A DNA stretch of 64,000 nucleotides from Virgibacillus doumboii (GCF_902806455.1 NZ_CADCWQ010000001.1:558001-622000), one strand, 5' to 3'; counted from the stretch's first letter, positions 1-8,486 are shown. Notes: generated by a model not told the origin, from the letters alone. A program made the numbers and translations.

Positions 1-1
1 A

Positions 2-139
2 AAAAAAGCGAAAGCTATTGTTAGAACAGGAGCTTATAATCCTTGGGGTAATGTTGTTATTCAATCAGGTGTAGATGTTCCAAATTGGTTTAACAAAGAG
101 GGAGTCGTTGTACCTGATTATTATAAAGATAAAATGTGA
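2..139 (+). CDS. RbsD/FucU-like sugar mutarotase (3' end only)
   Basis: The last 45 codons of a gene that begins outside the window. The frame reads KKAKAIVRTG, then GNVVIQSGV and a tail ending KDKM-stop. The RTG...N-V/I-QSGV pattern matches the C-terminal strand pair of the RbsD/FucU fold, cytoplasmic enzymes that interconvert the cyclic forms of ribose or fucose before phosphorylation. The tail after SGV is about 20 residues longer than in typical RbsD. The stop lies 24 bp before deoC, whose ribosome site (AGGAGG) is in that gap, so the two are probably co-transcribed. A kinase and an aldolase downstream fit a pentose or deoxypentose pathway. The family call rests on this short tail only. 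Confidence 0.55.
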   Translation, partial: KKAKAIVRTGAYNPWGNVVIQSGVDVPNWFNKEGVVVPDYYKDKM

Positions 140-163
140 TAAACTTTTAGGAGGAATTAAGAG

Positions 164-850
164 ATGAAGTCATATTCTGTAGAACAAATTGCTAGTAAAA
201 TACAGCATACAAACGTCAATCCAGATTTAGATAGAGAAGGAATTCGCTCATTATGCCGTGATTGCCTAGATTATGGATTTGATGGGGTTATGCTACAGCC
301 TTGTTGGATCAACGAGGCAAAGACTATACTAAGTGGCTCCAACGTCAAGATTTGTACAGCATTAGGATTTCCAATGGGTGGTTCTACAACTTTAAGTAAG
401 GTTAATGAAGCAAAAAATGTATTTGATTTAGGGGCAGACCAAGTAGATTTCATGGCAAATATTGGGTTTCTAAAAAGCCAAATGTACGATGAATACTATC
501 AAGAGATCAGTCAAATTGTTAATGCCGCTAAAGGAAAGGTAACAAAGATTATGTTAGAGTTCGGTATGCTTACTGAATTTGAGAAGAAAAAAGCAGCTGA
601 AATAGCTTTGGATGCTGGAGTTACTTATTTAAAAAACTCCAGCGGCTGGGGAAAAGGTGGTAAAGCCACTGAAGAGGATGTACAATTACTTAAAGAGATT
701 GCAGGAGATAAAGCCTTAGTTAAAGCATCTGGCGGAATTAGAAGCATTGAAGATGCAACAAATATTTTAAATGCTGGAGCTAGTTTGATAGGAACTAGCT
801 CAGGAGTCAAAATTGTTACAGGTACAGGTGAATCTTTAAGTGACTATTAA
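164..850 (+). CDS. deoC: Deoxyribose-phosphate aldolase (DeoC family)
   Basis: 228 aa, the usual DeoC length. DeoC cleaves 2-deoxyribose-5-phosphate to glyceraldehyde-3-phosphate and acetaldehyde through a lysine Schiff base. The expected lysines are visible: Lys157 in the YLKNSSG segment (Schiff-base site) and Lys187 in VKASGGIR (proton relay). The TIM-barrel strand DQVDFMANIG near residues 92-101 is also typical. AGGAGG sits 8 bp before the ATG. It lies between an RbsD-like gene and a GntR regulator/ribokinase pair, which points to deoxyribose or related sugar use rather than nucleoside salvage, since no nucleoside phosphorylase is seen. The sequence is somewhat divergent from housekeeping DeoC, so the exact sugar phosphate is uncertain. 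Confidence 0.85.
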   Translation: MKSYSVEQIASKIQHTNVNPDLDREGIRSLCRDCLDYGFDGVMLQPCWINEAKTILSGSNVKICTALGFPMGGSTTLSKVNEAKNVFDLGADQVDFMANIGFLKSQMYDEYYQEISQIVNAAKGKVTKIMLEFGMLTEFEKKKAAEIALDAGVTYLKNSSGWGKGGKATEEDVQLLKEIAGDKALVKASGGIRSIEDATNILNAGASLIGTSSGVKIVTGTGESLSDY

Positions 851-888
851 CGAATAAAAAGGTCTTATTTCTTTAGGGAGGCGTTTTA

Positions 889-1644
889 ATGGATTCAATT
901 GACATTAAGGTTGATAAAAGTTCCCCTTTTCCTTATTATCAACAGATTGCAAATGATATTAGAGAAAAAGTATTCAATAAGGAATGGGAGACTAGCTTTC
1001 AATTACCTTCCGAAGAGCAACTTTGTAAAAAACTTGGTGTGAGTAGGGGAACAATTAGAAAGTCCATTTCCTCCCTTATTGAAGAAGGGGTACTTATGCA
1101 GGTTCACGGCAAAGGAACCTTTGTAAAAGAACAGAAGATTTCACATCGCTTTGGTCAGGAATTAATATCATTTTCTGAATCAATGGAACGTAGTGGACAG
1201 GATTATAAAACGAAAGTTCTGGAAAAACAATACAATATAGATATTAATGATGATATTAGAAAGAGGTTTTCCATAACCTCTGACCATTCAAAAATGATGT
1301 TTCTAAAGAGATTGAGGTATATCAATGAGGAACCAGTTATTTTGATTGAAAACATTATAGACACAACCCTTTGTCCTGGAATTGAGGAAGTAGACTTTGA
1401 GAAAGAAGCACTGTTTAAAACAATAGAACGCTTAAGTCATCAAAAAATTAAATTTGGTGTACGTAGTTTCAATGCTACCAGTTTAGATAGTGATAAATCC
1501 AAATTGTTGGATTTATCCTCTGGAACACCAATTTTACATTTGGAACAAACGACATATCTGAACAGAATGATTCCAGTAGAATCATCTGATGTATGGCTGA
1601 AATCTGAGAAATATCCGGTTACATCTTACTTACATCGTAGTTAA
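889..1644 (+). CDS. GntR-family (HutC/UTRA) transcriptional regulator
   Basis: 251 aa. The N-terminal winged helix (about residues 10-78) contains LPSEEQLCKKLGVSRGTIRK, the GntR recognition helix. The C-terminal half (about 95-245) has the UTRA effector-binding layout, including FLKRLRYINEEPV and the closing VESSDVWLKSEKY. HutC-type regulators bind small sugar phosphates or amines and leave DNA when bound. The gene has its own ribosome site (GGGAGG, 9 bp before ATG) and sits inside the deoC-kinase operon, so it most likely controls that operon. The effector is unknown. There is no sign of damage. Confidence 0.85.
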   Translation: MDSIDIKVDKSSPFPYYQQIANDIREKVFNKEWETSFQLPSEEQLCKKLGVSRGTIRKSISSLIEEGVLMQVHGKGTFVKEQKISHRFGQELISFSESMERSGQDYKTKVLEKQYNIDINDDIRKRFSITSDHSKMMFLKRLRYINEEPVILIENIIDTTLCPGIEEVDFEKEALFKTIERLSHQKIKFGVRSFNATSLDSDKSKLLDLSSGTPILHLEQTTYLNRMIPVESSDVWLKSEKYPVTSYLHRS

Positions 1645-1664
1645 CTCAGGAGGTGAGAAGTAGA

Positions 1665-2588
1665 ATGGAGAATTGCTCAAAAAAGAAAATATTAGTTATA
1701 GGTAGCTATAATGTTGGTTTATCTTGTCAAACTAATCGAATCCCTGTATGGGGTGAAACAATAACAGTTGATAATTTCACAGAAAGTAACGGAGGTAAGG
1801 GTTCAAACCAAGCAGTTGCTGCTTCTAGGTTAGGTGGTAAAGTTTCGTTTATTGGCTGTATCGGTAATGACGGATTTGGTAATGATGGAGTTTCAATGTT
1901 AAAAGAAGAAAAGGTAGATATCTCTGGAGTTATTCGCTCAAATACTCATACTGGAGTAGGTTTTATATTTTTAAATGAGGAAGGCGAAAATTGTATTATG
2001 GTTGCCCCGGGTGCAAACAATGATTTAAAGCCGGTTGATGTTGTAACAACTATACAATTTGACGAGTCAGATTTTGTTATCTTTCAACTTGAAAATGATA
2101 TTGAAACCGTAAAATCCCTAATGGTACAAGCAAAGGAAAAGAAGAAAAAAATTATCTTTAATCCAGCTCCAGCAAGTGTTGAGGCTATAAGCTTGCTTGA
2201 ATATGCTGATATTGTTAATCCAAATGAAACAGAATTACTTACACTAAACAACCGGAATATAAACACTTCTTTGTCAACTGAAGAATGTATTGATCTAGCT
2301 CAAAACTTACTTACTAAAGGCCCAGAATCAATAATTGTTACTAGAGGAGAACAAGGAGCTCTGTTGGTAACAAAGGATTTCACAAAAGAGATACCAGCTA
2401 AAAATGTAACTGCGATTGATACAACGGGAGCTGGAGACTCTTTTACCGGAGCTTTAAGTGTGGCTTTATCAGAGGGGCATACAATTGAAAAAGCAGTTGA
2501 ATTTGCAAACAAGGTAGCAGCTTTTTCTGTAACTAAACAAAATGTTATTCCAGGGCTACCAACCCTTGAAGATTTAAATGATTTTTAA
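1665..2588 (+). CDS. rbsK: Ribokinase-family sugar kinase (ribokinase or deoxyribokinase)
   Basis: A PfkB-fold kinase of 307 aa. The substrate motif NGGKGSNQAVA is near residue 45 and the ATP/catalytic motif TTGAGDSF near residue 255 holds the catalytic Asp. An in-frame GTG at 1653 would give 311 aa, but it lies inside the ribosome site AGGAGGTG. The ATG at 1665 is 9 bp after that site and is preferred. Ribokinase phosphorylates ribose at O5, and close relatives (DeoK) phosphorylate deoxyribose. With DeoC upstream, a deoxyribokinase role is attractive, but motifs cannot separate the two. Confidence 0.85.
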   Translation: MENCSKKKILVIGSYNVGLSCQTNRIPVWGETITVDNFTESNGGKGSNQAVAASRLGGKVSFIGCIGNDGFGNDGVSMLKEEKVDISGVIRSNTHTGVGFIFLNEEGENCIMVAPGANNDLKPVDVVTTIQFDESDFVIFQLENDIETVKSLMVQAKEKKKKIIFNPAPASVEAISLLEYADIVNPNETELLTLNNRNINTSLSTEECIDLAQNLLTKGPESIIVTRGEQGALLVTKDFTKEIPAKNVTAIDTTGAGDSFTGALSVALSEGHTIEKAVEFANKVAAFSVTKQNVIPGLPTLEDLNDF

Positions 2589-2633
2589 AAGTTAAAATAT
2601 ATTAAGTTGAAAATATTCATGGAGAAATAAACG

Positions 2634-2659
2634 AAAAGCCCTTTAACGAAGGGCTTTTT
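2634..2659 (+). terminator. Rho-independent terminator after the sugar kinase
   Basis: The arms AAAAGCCCTT and AAGGGCTTTT close around a short loop and run into a T tract. It ends the deoC-gntR-rbsK operon 46 bp after the stop. Confidence 0.85.
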
Positions 2660-2834
2660 GAATCTAAAGTAATAAGGGTCCATAATTACTAGAGTGTTTG
2701 TATTCAAATTTAACCCCCTATATAATAGTTGCTAAATAGGAGTTTGTATCATGGACAGCAGGTATTTAATGAAGAAATCCTAGAAATACAAATTCACGGT
2801 TTTCGGTATTTATGCTGATAAAAAGTCAAAATAT

Positions 2835-2871
2835 AAACAAAAATAGACTGTCGACATAAACTCGACAGTCT
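2835..2871 (-). terminator. Terminator for the minus-strand xsc-like remnant
   Basis: Perfect 10-bp arms, AGACTGTCGA and TCGACAGTCT, are separated by 7 bp. On the minus strand they are followed by TATTTTTG. It lies 24 bp past the remnant's stop codon, so the original terminator is intact even though the gene is not. Confidence 0.8.
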
Positions 2872-2894
2872 GAAGGTACAGGAATATTTCCAAG

Positions 2895-3760
2895 CTATTT
2901 CTCCCAAGTCTCATAATCAAGGTGCTTATACTTATCCAGAAGTCTGGTTGGCATCTTTAGCGCATCTTTTCTAAATGGCGGTGCTAAGTGTGTTCCATCT
3001 ACTTGAATGTTAATTACAGATGGTTTATTGGCTTGAATAGCTTCTTTCACTACTTTACCAACATCTTCCGCTTTATCTACATGGTACCCTAAAGCGCCCA
3101 TTGATTTTGCCACTTCAGCAAAGTCTGGACCTTCATATCTGAACCGATAAAGCGATTGTCGTAATAGTCCACCTGATTCTTTTTCTCGGCACTATGCATT
3201 GTTGTTGAATACACATGCAACTACTGGGATATTTTGTTCCACAGCTGTACTATCCGGGTCGGCAACCTTAGCACTTAGAGCAGCAGGGTAAGCAAATCCG
3301 GTGTTACCGAAAGTAAGTGCAGCAATATGTTTATGTCCACTGTTAAACTTTAGATATGCGTTTGCTGTGGACGATACATTTCCGATATCGGTTGAAACCA
3401 TTGCATTTTCTGGTAACACTTTTGTTAATTCTAAAAGAGCACGTCGTGGATTAATAGGGTTTCCATCTTCCATTGCGAGATCGACAAGTTCTTTTTCCCA
3501 ATCTTCTTTCAAAGTTGCTAATTCACTTAGATGTTCTTGATTTCTGGCGGTATCCGGTATTGCACTTTTTAACCGATTTGCAATTTCCACTGTAGAAGCT
3601 TTTGCGTCTGCGATAATGCCCACTTCAATCGGATGTGTACGAGCAATGTTCCTAGGATTAATATCTACTTGAATAATCTTTGCATCCTTAGGGAAGTAGT
3701 CAATATCATAGCATGGCAGTGTTCCAAATACGGATAGCTTAGTTCCGATTGCCAGCACGT
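2895..3760 (-). pseudogene. xsc: TPP-dependent enzyme remnant, sulfoacetaldehyde acetyltransferase-like
   Basis: C-terminal half of a thiamine-diphosphate enzyme. The segment with FGTLPCYDIDY, AKIIQVDINPRNI and later GNTGFAYPAALSAK, VACVFNNNA matches acetolactate-synthase-type folds. Its closing RDALKMPTRLLDKY tail resembles Xsc, which converts sulfoacetaldehyde to acetyl phosphate and sulfite in taurine and sulfonate breakdown. An in-frame stop (complement of 3192-3194) follows VFNNNA. The reading then continues in another frame (SAEKKNQVDYYDNRF) and returns to the first for GPDFAEVAKSMG through the natural end, so at least two small indels are needed. About 300 N-terminal residues are missing: homology stops abruptly near 3760, where a DUF2922 leader begins on the other strand. 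Non-functional. The Xsc label is less certain than the TPP-enzyme label. Confidence 0.7.
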
Positions 3761-3777
3761 AAGAAAGGAGGGGCATG

Positions 3778-4110
3778 ATGAAAAAGTTAGAGCTTAAATT
3801 TTTGAACCAGGAAGGCAAAGCAGTGACTTACTCACTGGAAAACCCAATTGAACCAGTTAATCCTGTAACAGTTAAAGCTGTAATGGATGAAATCATTGCA
3901 CAAAATGCATTCACAACTTCAGGCGGCGATGTTGTATCCATTAAAGGTGCGCGCGTAGTTGAACGTATTGTGCAGGTAACGATTTACGTTAAATCGTTAC
4001 TTCTTATGGCAAGGATAGTTTTACGTCAGGAATGTTCCAAATTGACAAGCAATGAAAAGCGGTCTTCAAAGCTCGGACATTGGGGTCAGATCCAATGTCA
4101 TAAAGCTTAA
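3778..4110 (+). pseudogene. DUF2922 gene copy with replaced C-terminus
   Basis: The first 65 or so codons are nearly identical to the intact DUF2922 gene at 48549, including the upstream GAAAGGAGG and the ATGATG start. Both share KKLELKFLN, the AQNAF segment and GGDVVSIKGARVVER. After ERIVQ the homology ends and the frame runs on into unrelated sequence for about 45 residues to a chance stop at 4110. It lacks its normal partner, a DUF1659 gene, and abuts the broken xsc-like gene at about 3760. It looks like a copy brought here by recombination and truncated at its 3' end. DUF2922 has no established function. Confidence 0.75.
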
Positions 4111-4216
4111 TTTCAAATAACTTCCATTCCCATTTTACGGAACAGAAAATGGTTACTTGAATATTTTGATTACTAAAGAAGGCAATAAGATGCCGGGGAA
4201 GTGTATTTTCGTTTTT
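4004..4216 (-). other. Possible short coding remnant, unidentified
   Basis: A 70-codon open stretch on the minus strand without a start codon. It has a protein-like composition (segments DIGSDPNVRALK and IWNIPDVKL) and ends at a TAA. I do not recognise it. It may be a piece of a gene destroyed in the same rearrangements as its neighbours, or chance. The rest of 4111-4397 shows no gene I can support. Confidence 0.2.
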
Positions 4217-4397
4217 TTACATTCCCCATGCCCCCTATTTTTCTTAGCAGTTACAATGTAGATCTTTACAAAAAATCACTTATTAGCGTTTAACCCTTTA
4301 GAACATTTTTGAAACTTCTCCCTGGTGAACTTTGGTCTCGACTTTACGCTTGAAGTCTTATATTCAGTATACAAACCACTGACTTCCGGTATGTGAG

Positions 4398-4437
4398 AAA
4401 AAATAATCGTCCCCCAATGGGTGGACGATTATTTCCC
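4398..4437 (-). terminator. Terminator-like hairpin
   Basis: Arms AAATAATCGTCC and GGACGATTATTT flank a 10-bp loop. On the minus strand the stem runs into a TTTTTT tract, so it probably terminated the minus-strand fragment ending at 4531. Confidence 0.65.
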
Positions 4438-4530
4438 TGAGTGCCAGTACTAGATATTGGGGAAGCTGTTCTTTATTAGTTTTACTATTACACTTTGTCA
4501 AAAATTTGGTTCGCTATCACATTATGTTCT

Positions 4531-4735
4531 TTAATTTTTATGTTTTGTTTTGTCTACTTGTTTCCATTGGTTGCCTGGTTTTGAGGTAGCTGGTAAGGAC
4601 TTGTTTTCTATGCCAGTTACTTCAGTTTTCCCTTGCTTCCCCCCCTCGGGGGCCAACTTCGATAAATTGACCTGAATGTTCAGGTCTTTGTCCAGGTTTA
4701 TAAGTGCCAGCCATTGAGCATGCAAATCAGTTGGA
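4531..4735 (-). pseudogene. Unidentified 3' gene fragment
   Basis: About 70 codons on the minus strand ending KTKHKN-stop, followed about 95 bp later by a terminator hairpin. The only in-frame start is a TTG without a ribosome site. The frame is cut off where the BadF-like fragment begins on the other strand. Composition (LALINLDKDLNIQVNLSKL, then a charged tail) looks coding, but I do not recognise the family. Most likely the tail of a gene whose 5' part was lost. Confidence 0.3.
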
Positions 4736-4998
4736 AGATCAAGTGAGGAAAGATATATTAAGTTGCGCAGTTCAAGAACTTTTCCGTTTATTTATGGCCG
4801 TAAAAGAAAATGCAGATATTGCAGATAAACCTTTTAAATTATTTTTGCTAGGTGGTGTCTTACAAAATAGCATATATATATAATGAAGTGATTAAAGAAG
4901 TTAGACAGGAAGTTGCAGATGTAGAGGTTCTATCTATTAACGACAGGCCTATTAATATGATTATTAAGAGGGGGCTTATGGAAGAACAATCTTCTTGA
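4729..4998 (+). pseudogene. BadF/BadG-type ATPase or N-acetylglucosamine-kinase-like C-terminal fragment
   Basis: The frame reads VQELFRLF, then LFLLGGVLQNS, the conserved Gly-Gly strand near the end of BadF/BadG/BcrA-family sugar kinases. It hits a stop inside a TATATATATA run and resumes one frame over as NEVIKEVRQEV to the end at 4998. A slip in the TA run would explain the break. The first 200 or more residues expected of the family are absent. Non-functional remnant; the family call is moderate. Confidence 0.45.
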
Positions 4999-5045
4999 GC
5001 CGGAAGGTTGGTTTCAAGCTTTGTTTCCTTTCTATAAGATACTGA

Positions 5046-5089
5046 AAGAAGTAGAAAACTTAATTTTATTTAGGTTTTCTGCTTCTTTA
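5046..5089. terminator. Bidirectional terminator hairpin
   Basis: AAGAAGTAGAAAAC pairs with GGTTTTCTGCTTCTTT around an AT loop, with T runs on both strands. It lies between two convergent gene fragments and would serve both. Confidence 0.65.
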
Positions 5090-5148
5090 TTAGGTGCAAT
5101 ATGTTGAATCACTTGAACAGACATTACATTATAATCGGGAATTAACGC

Positions 5149-5522
5149 TTACCTCTTAATAAAGAATCTTTCTGGTGAAAACGGTCCTAAGTCAATTACA
5201 GATCGATTTTTGCCTATTAATTCAGACATAATGTAACCAGTTGATAAAGACATTGATACACCACTCATGACATGACCAGTAGCAATAAAAATATTTTTAG
5301 TACCAGTCATTTCTCCTAAGACAGGAATACCATCAGGAGTCATAGGTCTTACACCTGCCCATACTTTTTCACTGCTTCCCTTTAATGGTTGTTTTAAATA
5401 GTTAAAAATAATATTCCTTGTAGATTCAACTCTTCGCATATCGATATTTGTATTGTCTCCCGAAAATTCCATAGTACCACCAATTCTAATACTATTATTA
5501 AATGGACTTAATCTGGCAGTAC
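5149..5522 (-). pseudogene. FAD-dependent D-amino-acid-dehydrogenase-like C-terminal fragment
   Basis: About 124 codons of the DAO/DadA fold C-terminus: IRIGGTMEFSG, then VWAGVRPMTPDGIPVLG and IFIATGHVMSGV, ending with a typical SPERFF tail. These segments form the FAD- and substrate-binding end of amino-acid oxidoreductases. The N-terminal 250-300 residues, including the GxGxxG dinucleotide site, are missing because the gene is cut exactly at the IS66 left end (5523). The codons upstream of 5522 belong to the IS. Cannot be functional. Confidence 0.8.
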
Positions 5523-5605
5523 GTAAGCGACAAATAGAATACACGTTTTAATCACAGGGTTACCATGCGATAATCTTCTTAGAAATTAATTCGGGAGGTT
5601 ATGCA

Positions 5606-5932
5606 ATGACCCTGAAAGACAAAAGAATAGAATGGAAAGCGCGCTATGACGACTGGAAAGAAAGCGGGCAAAGCATTGCTGAATGGTGTCGAGACCAAGA
5701 AATTAAGGTCCACCAAATGTATTATTGGGTTCAACGGTTTGAAAGAGATGTCATTTCTCCAGAAACGGAGACAACGGAAACGCAGTGGCTTACTGTTCAA
5801 GTGGACGATTACGCTGAAGACCAGGGACCCATCTTTATTCATGTTGATACCATTTCTGTTGAAGTGCGGCCGGGAGCAAATGTCCAATTATTGTCCGATG
5901 TCATACATATCTTGCAGAACCAAAACGGATGA
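5606..5932 (+). CDS. tnpA: IS66 accessory protein TnpA
   Basis: 108 aa. The small N-terminal helix-turn-helix-like protein of IS66 elements: the WKESGQSIAEWCRDQ and QMYYWVQRFE segments are typical of the IS66 TnpA/Orf1 family. It is required together with TnpB for transposition in characterised IS66 elements. GGGAGG lies 7 bp upstream. Its stop overlaps the tnpB start by 4 bp (ATGA), implying translational coupling. Confidence 0.85.
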   Translation: MTLKDKRIEWKARYDDWKESGQSIAEWCRDQEIKVHQMYYWVQRFERDVISPETETTETQWLTVQVDDYAEDQGPIFIHVDTISVEVRPGANVQLLSDVIHILQNQNG

Positions 5933-6279
5933 ACTTTCAATTTGATCGTGTATATCTGGCTCGCGGCAGCACGGATCTACGTAAATCCATTGACGGGTTG
6001 GCAGTGATTGTAAAAGAATGCTTTGACCTTGACCCCTTTTCCCCCAGCCTGTTCGTGTTTTGTAATCGAAAACGCGATAAGCTAAAGATTCTGCAATGGG
6101 AGAATAATGGGTTTTGGTTGCATTACCGGCGTTTGGAAAGAGGCACGTTCCATTGGCCATCCGAAAAGGAGACGGCGCCAATGAATATTACCCCGCGCCA
6201 ACTTCGTTGGCTACTGGATGGTTTATCCATTGAACAAAAGCAGGCACACCGGGAAGTCAAAGCACGTACCATTCTATAA
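5929..6279 (+). CDS. tnpB: IS66 accessory protein TnpB
   Basis: 116 aa, the normal length for IS66 Orf2. Hallmarks are the VYLARGSTDLRKSIDGLA opening and the FCNRKRDKLKILQWENNGFWL core. The biochemical role is unknown, but it is needed for transposition. Coupled to tnpA through ATGA and followed by tnpC after 67 bp. Confidence 0.9.
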   Translation: MNFQFDRVYLARGSTDLRKSIDGLAVIVKECFDLDPFSPSLFVFCNRKRDKLKILQWENNGFWLHYRRLERGTFHWPSEKETAPMNITPRQLRWLLDGLSIEQKQAHREVKARTIL

Positions 6280-6346
6280 AAATTTGAAATATGGAAATAT
6301 GGGAATTCGACTAGGCAAGTCGGATTCTTTTTCGTATACTTGTCGT

Positions 6347-7924
6347 ATGGAAAATACAGCGCATACATCAAACGAATCAATTGAATATTTTAAAGCGCGT
6401 ACGGAAAAGCTTGAGATGGAAAATGAAGCGTTGGAGGCGGAATTAAAATGGTACCAAGAACAATTTCGTTTGAGCCAACAACGCAGATTCGGATCTTCCA
6501 GTGAGAAGACCGACTCGAACCAGCTTTCGCTTTTCAATGAAGCAGAGACCACAGCTGATTCAACAGTTGAAGAACCAACTGTTGAGACGATTACATATAA
6601 ACGCAAGAAACAGCGTGGACAGCGCGAACAAAAGCTTGAAAACCTGCCTACGGAAACGATTGAATATTGTTTATCCGATGAGGAACAGTTCTGTTCGTGT
6701 TGCGGCGGTGCATTGCACGATATGAGCAAGGAAGTGCGCAAAGAATTAAAGGTTATTCCTGCACAAGTGAAAGTTGTGGAACACGTGCGCCACGTGTACA
6801 GCTGTCGCCACTGTGAACGCTATGAAATTGAAACACCAATTGTGACAGCGAAAATGCCAGAGCCTGTTTTTCCCGGTAGTTTGGCCTCCCCGTCCGCAAT
6901 GGCTTATACCATGACGCAAAAATATGTGGAAGGGATGCCACTGTATCGGCAAGAGAAACATTTGGAACGCTTCGGTATATCCATACCACGTCAGACTCTG
7001 GCTAATTGGATAGCGTACGGCGCCAATGCTTGGCTTGAGCTGATTTATAAAGAAATGCATGCCCGGTTATTGGAACTGGACATGGCCCACGCGGATGAGA
7101 CGACATTACAAGTTTTATCCGAGCCGGAACGGCCCGCAACATCAAAATCCTATATGTGGCTGTATCGCTCCGGGCATACCGATGTTCCCATCGTCTTGTA
7201 TGATTATCAACAAACCCGGGCTGGCAAACACCCCCGCCGATTCCTGGAAGGTTTCAAGGGATATCTGCATGTAGACGGTTACCCTGGCTACAACGGCTTA
7301 ACCAATGTTACCTTGGTTGGATGCTGGGCGCATGCACGCCGTAAATTTACAGAAGCACTTCAGGCACTTCCTGAATCCGCAGCCACTACGTCTGTGAAAG
7401 CTAAAGAAGGCTTGGCTTTCTGTAATCAACTTTATGAAATTGAACGTAAATTAAAAGACGTAAGTCCAAAAGAACGCTATAAACAGCGTTTGGAACGCAG
7501 CCAACCTGTAATGGAGGCTTTTTTGGCATGGCTTCAAGAACAGACACCACGTGTACTACCCAAAAGTGCGTTAGGCAAAGCAATCAAATATTGTCGTAAA
7601 CAATGGGAACATTTGGAGGCCTTTTTAGAGGATGGTCGTCTGGAAATTGATAATAACCGTGCGGAACGGTCCATCAAGCCTTTTGTGCTAGGTAGGAAAA
7701 ATTGGCTTTTCAGTAATACCGCAAAAGGAGCAAGATCCAGTGCGATTATTTACAGTATTGTGGAGACAGCTAAGGAAAATGGATTAAATCCATTCAACTA
7801 CCTCAGCTATTTGTTTGAAGAACTTCCCAATATGGATACGACGGATAAGGAGCAATTGGCTCAATACCTGCCATGGTCAGCAGCCCTCCCTCAAGAATGC
7901 CGCGTTCCTAATAAATCTAAATAA
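6347..7924 (+). CDS. tnpC: IS66 transposase TnpC
   Basis: 525 aa from the ATG at 6347. The frame is open back to 6218, but that part overlaps tnpB and lacks family features. In order: a coiled-coil region near residues 10-50 (KLEMENEALEAELKW), a Gln/Ser-rich linker with FGSSSEK, a zinc-finger-like CSCCGG/CRHC segment (about 105-160), then the DDE domain with MAHADETTLQV, HVDGYPGY and the final Glu region DNNRAERSIKPF. It catalyses cut and strand transfer at the GTAAGCG ends. The reading frame is intact. Confidence 0.9.
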   Translation: MENTAHTSNESIEYFKARTEKLEMENEALEAELKWYQEQFRLSQQRRFGSSSEKTDSNQLSLFNEAETTADSTVEEPTVETITYKRKKQRGQREQKLENLPTETIEYCLSDEEQFCSCCGGALHDMSKEVRKELKVIPAQVKVVEHVRHVYSCRHCERYEIETPIVTAKMPEPVFPGSLASPSAMAYTMTQKYVEGMPLYRQEKHLERFGISIPRQTLANWIAYGANAWLELIYKEMHARLLELDMAHADETTLQVLSEPERPATSKSYMWLYRSGHTDVPIVLYDYQQTRAGKHPRRFLEGFKGYLHVDGYPGYNGLTNVTLVGCWAHARRKFTEALQALPESAATTSVKAKEGLAFCNQLYEIERKLKDVSPKERYKQRLERSQPVMEAFLAWLQEQTPRVLPKSALGKAIKYCRKQWEHLEAFLEDGRLEIDNNRAERSIKPFVLGRKNWLFSNTAKGARSSAIIYSIVETAKENGLNPFNYLSYLFEELPNMDTTDKEQLAQYLPWSAALPQECRVPNKSK

Positions 7925-7977
7925 AGCATACTAGAAACCCCCATCTAAAAACTAGGTGGGGTTTATTTGTCGCTTAC

Positions 7978-8444
7978 TTAGGAGATATTGTAGCTATAGC
8001 CGTAGCGCCACATATAGCTGTTCCAACTCCAATTAATAAAGGGATATTACCTGATAAATTCATAATCCTACTAATGTATAAGGTAAATAAAATGCCAAAT
8101 CCATCTACCAAAACAATACCAATCAAGGATTGACCACTAATTACTAACAACTGCCATAAATTCAAATTAACACCTAGTAATATGATAGCGAGTTTCAATA
8201 ATTTCTTCGCAGAATATTGAATTCCTTCTTCAAATGTATCAGGTATGCTCATAAAGTTTCTTAAAAGCATTCCTAATACAATAGCCACCACAGTTGATCT
8301 TAATAATGGTATGTTATTTCCGATTAATAATGATATATATGCAACCATAGATACCATAGTTAAGCCAGGAAGAAGCTTCATAATTTTAACATAGGAAGAC
8401 ATCATTTTCTTCTTAGTTAAATTTTTCCTCAAAGCTTCTTCCAT
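7978..8444 (-). pseudogene. YeiH/UPF0324-family membrane protein, truncated by IS66
   Basis: The first 155 codons or so of a YeiH-type protein (putative sulfate exporter family, usually about 340 aa). Start ATG at 8444 has AGGAGG 8 bp upstream. Hydrophobic segments include MVSMVAYISLLIG, VVAIVLGMLLRN and LAIILLGVNLNLWQ, followed by the family motif GVGTAICGATAIA. Homology stops at 7978, exactly at the IS66 right end; the stop codon is supplied by IS sequence. Half of the membrane segments are lost, so it is almost certainly inactive. It follows the aldolase gene by 42 bp in the KDG-type operon. Confidence 0.85.
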
Positions 8445-8486
8445 ACTTGACCTCCTATGAAAAATGTTTGCGGTTATAACCAACTT

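Larger units (their letters stand above)
5523..7977 (+). mobile_element. IS66-family insertion sequence, complete
   Basis: 2455 bp, bounded by inverted repeats that both read inward GTAAGCGACAAATA, the characteristic IS66 terminal sequence. It carries the three expected genes tnpA, tnpB and tnpC in overlapping order. IS66 elements normally create an 8-bp target duplication. Here the left flank (GGCAGTAC) and right flank (TTAGGAGA) differ, and each flank is a differently truncated gene. That implies a deletion or recombination next to the element after insertion. All three genes look intact, so the element may still be active. Confidence 0.93.

Noticed and set aside
3301..3540. 79-codon plus-strand frame opposite the xsc-like remnant
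   Set aside because: Shadow of the conserved minus-strand frame; no ribosome site.
5646..5945. Second plus-strand frame overlapping tnpA
   Set aside because: Out-of-frame shadow; the tnpA frame carries the family motifs and the ATGA coupling to tnpB.
6218..6346. Upstream extension of the IS66 tnpC frame
   Set aside because: It overlaps tnpB, lacks family similarity and has no ribosome site; ATG 6347 is the better start.
5515..7985. 8-bp target duplication around IS66
   Set aside because: The flanking octamers were compared directly and do not match.
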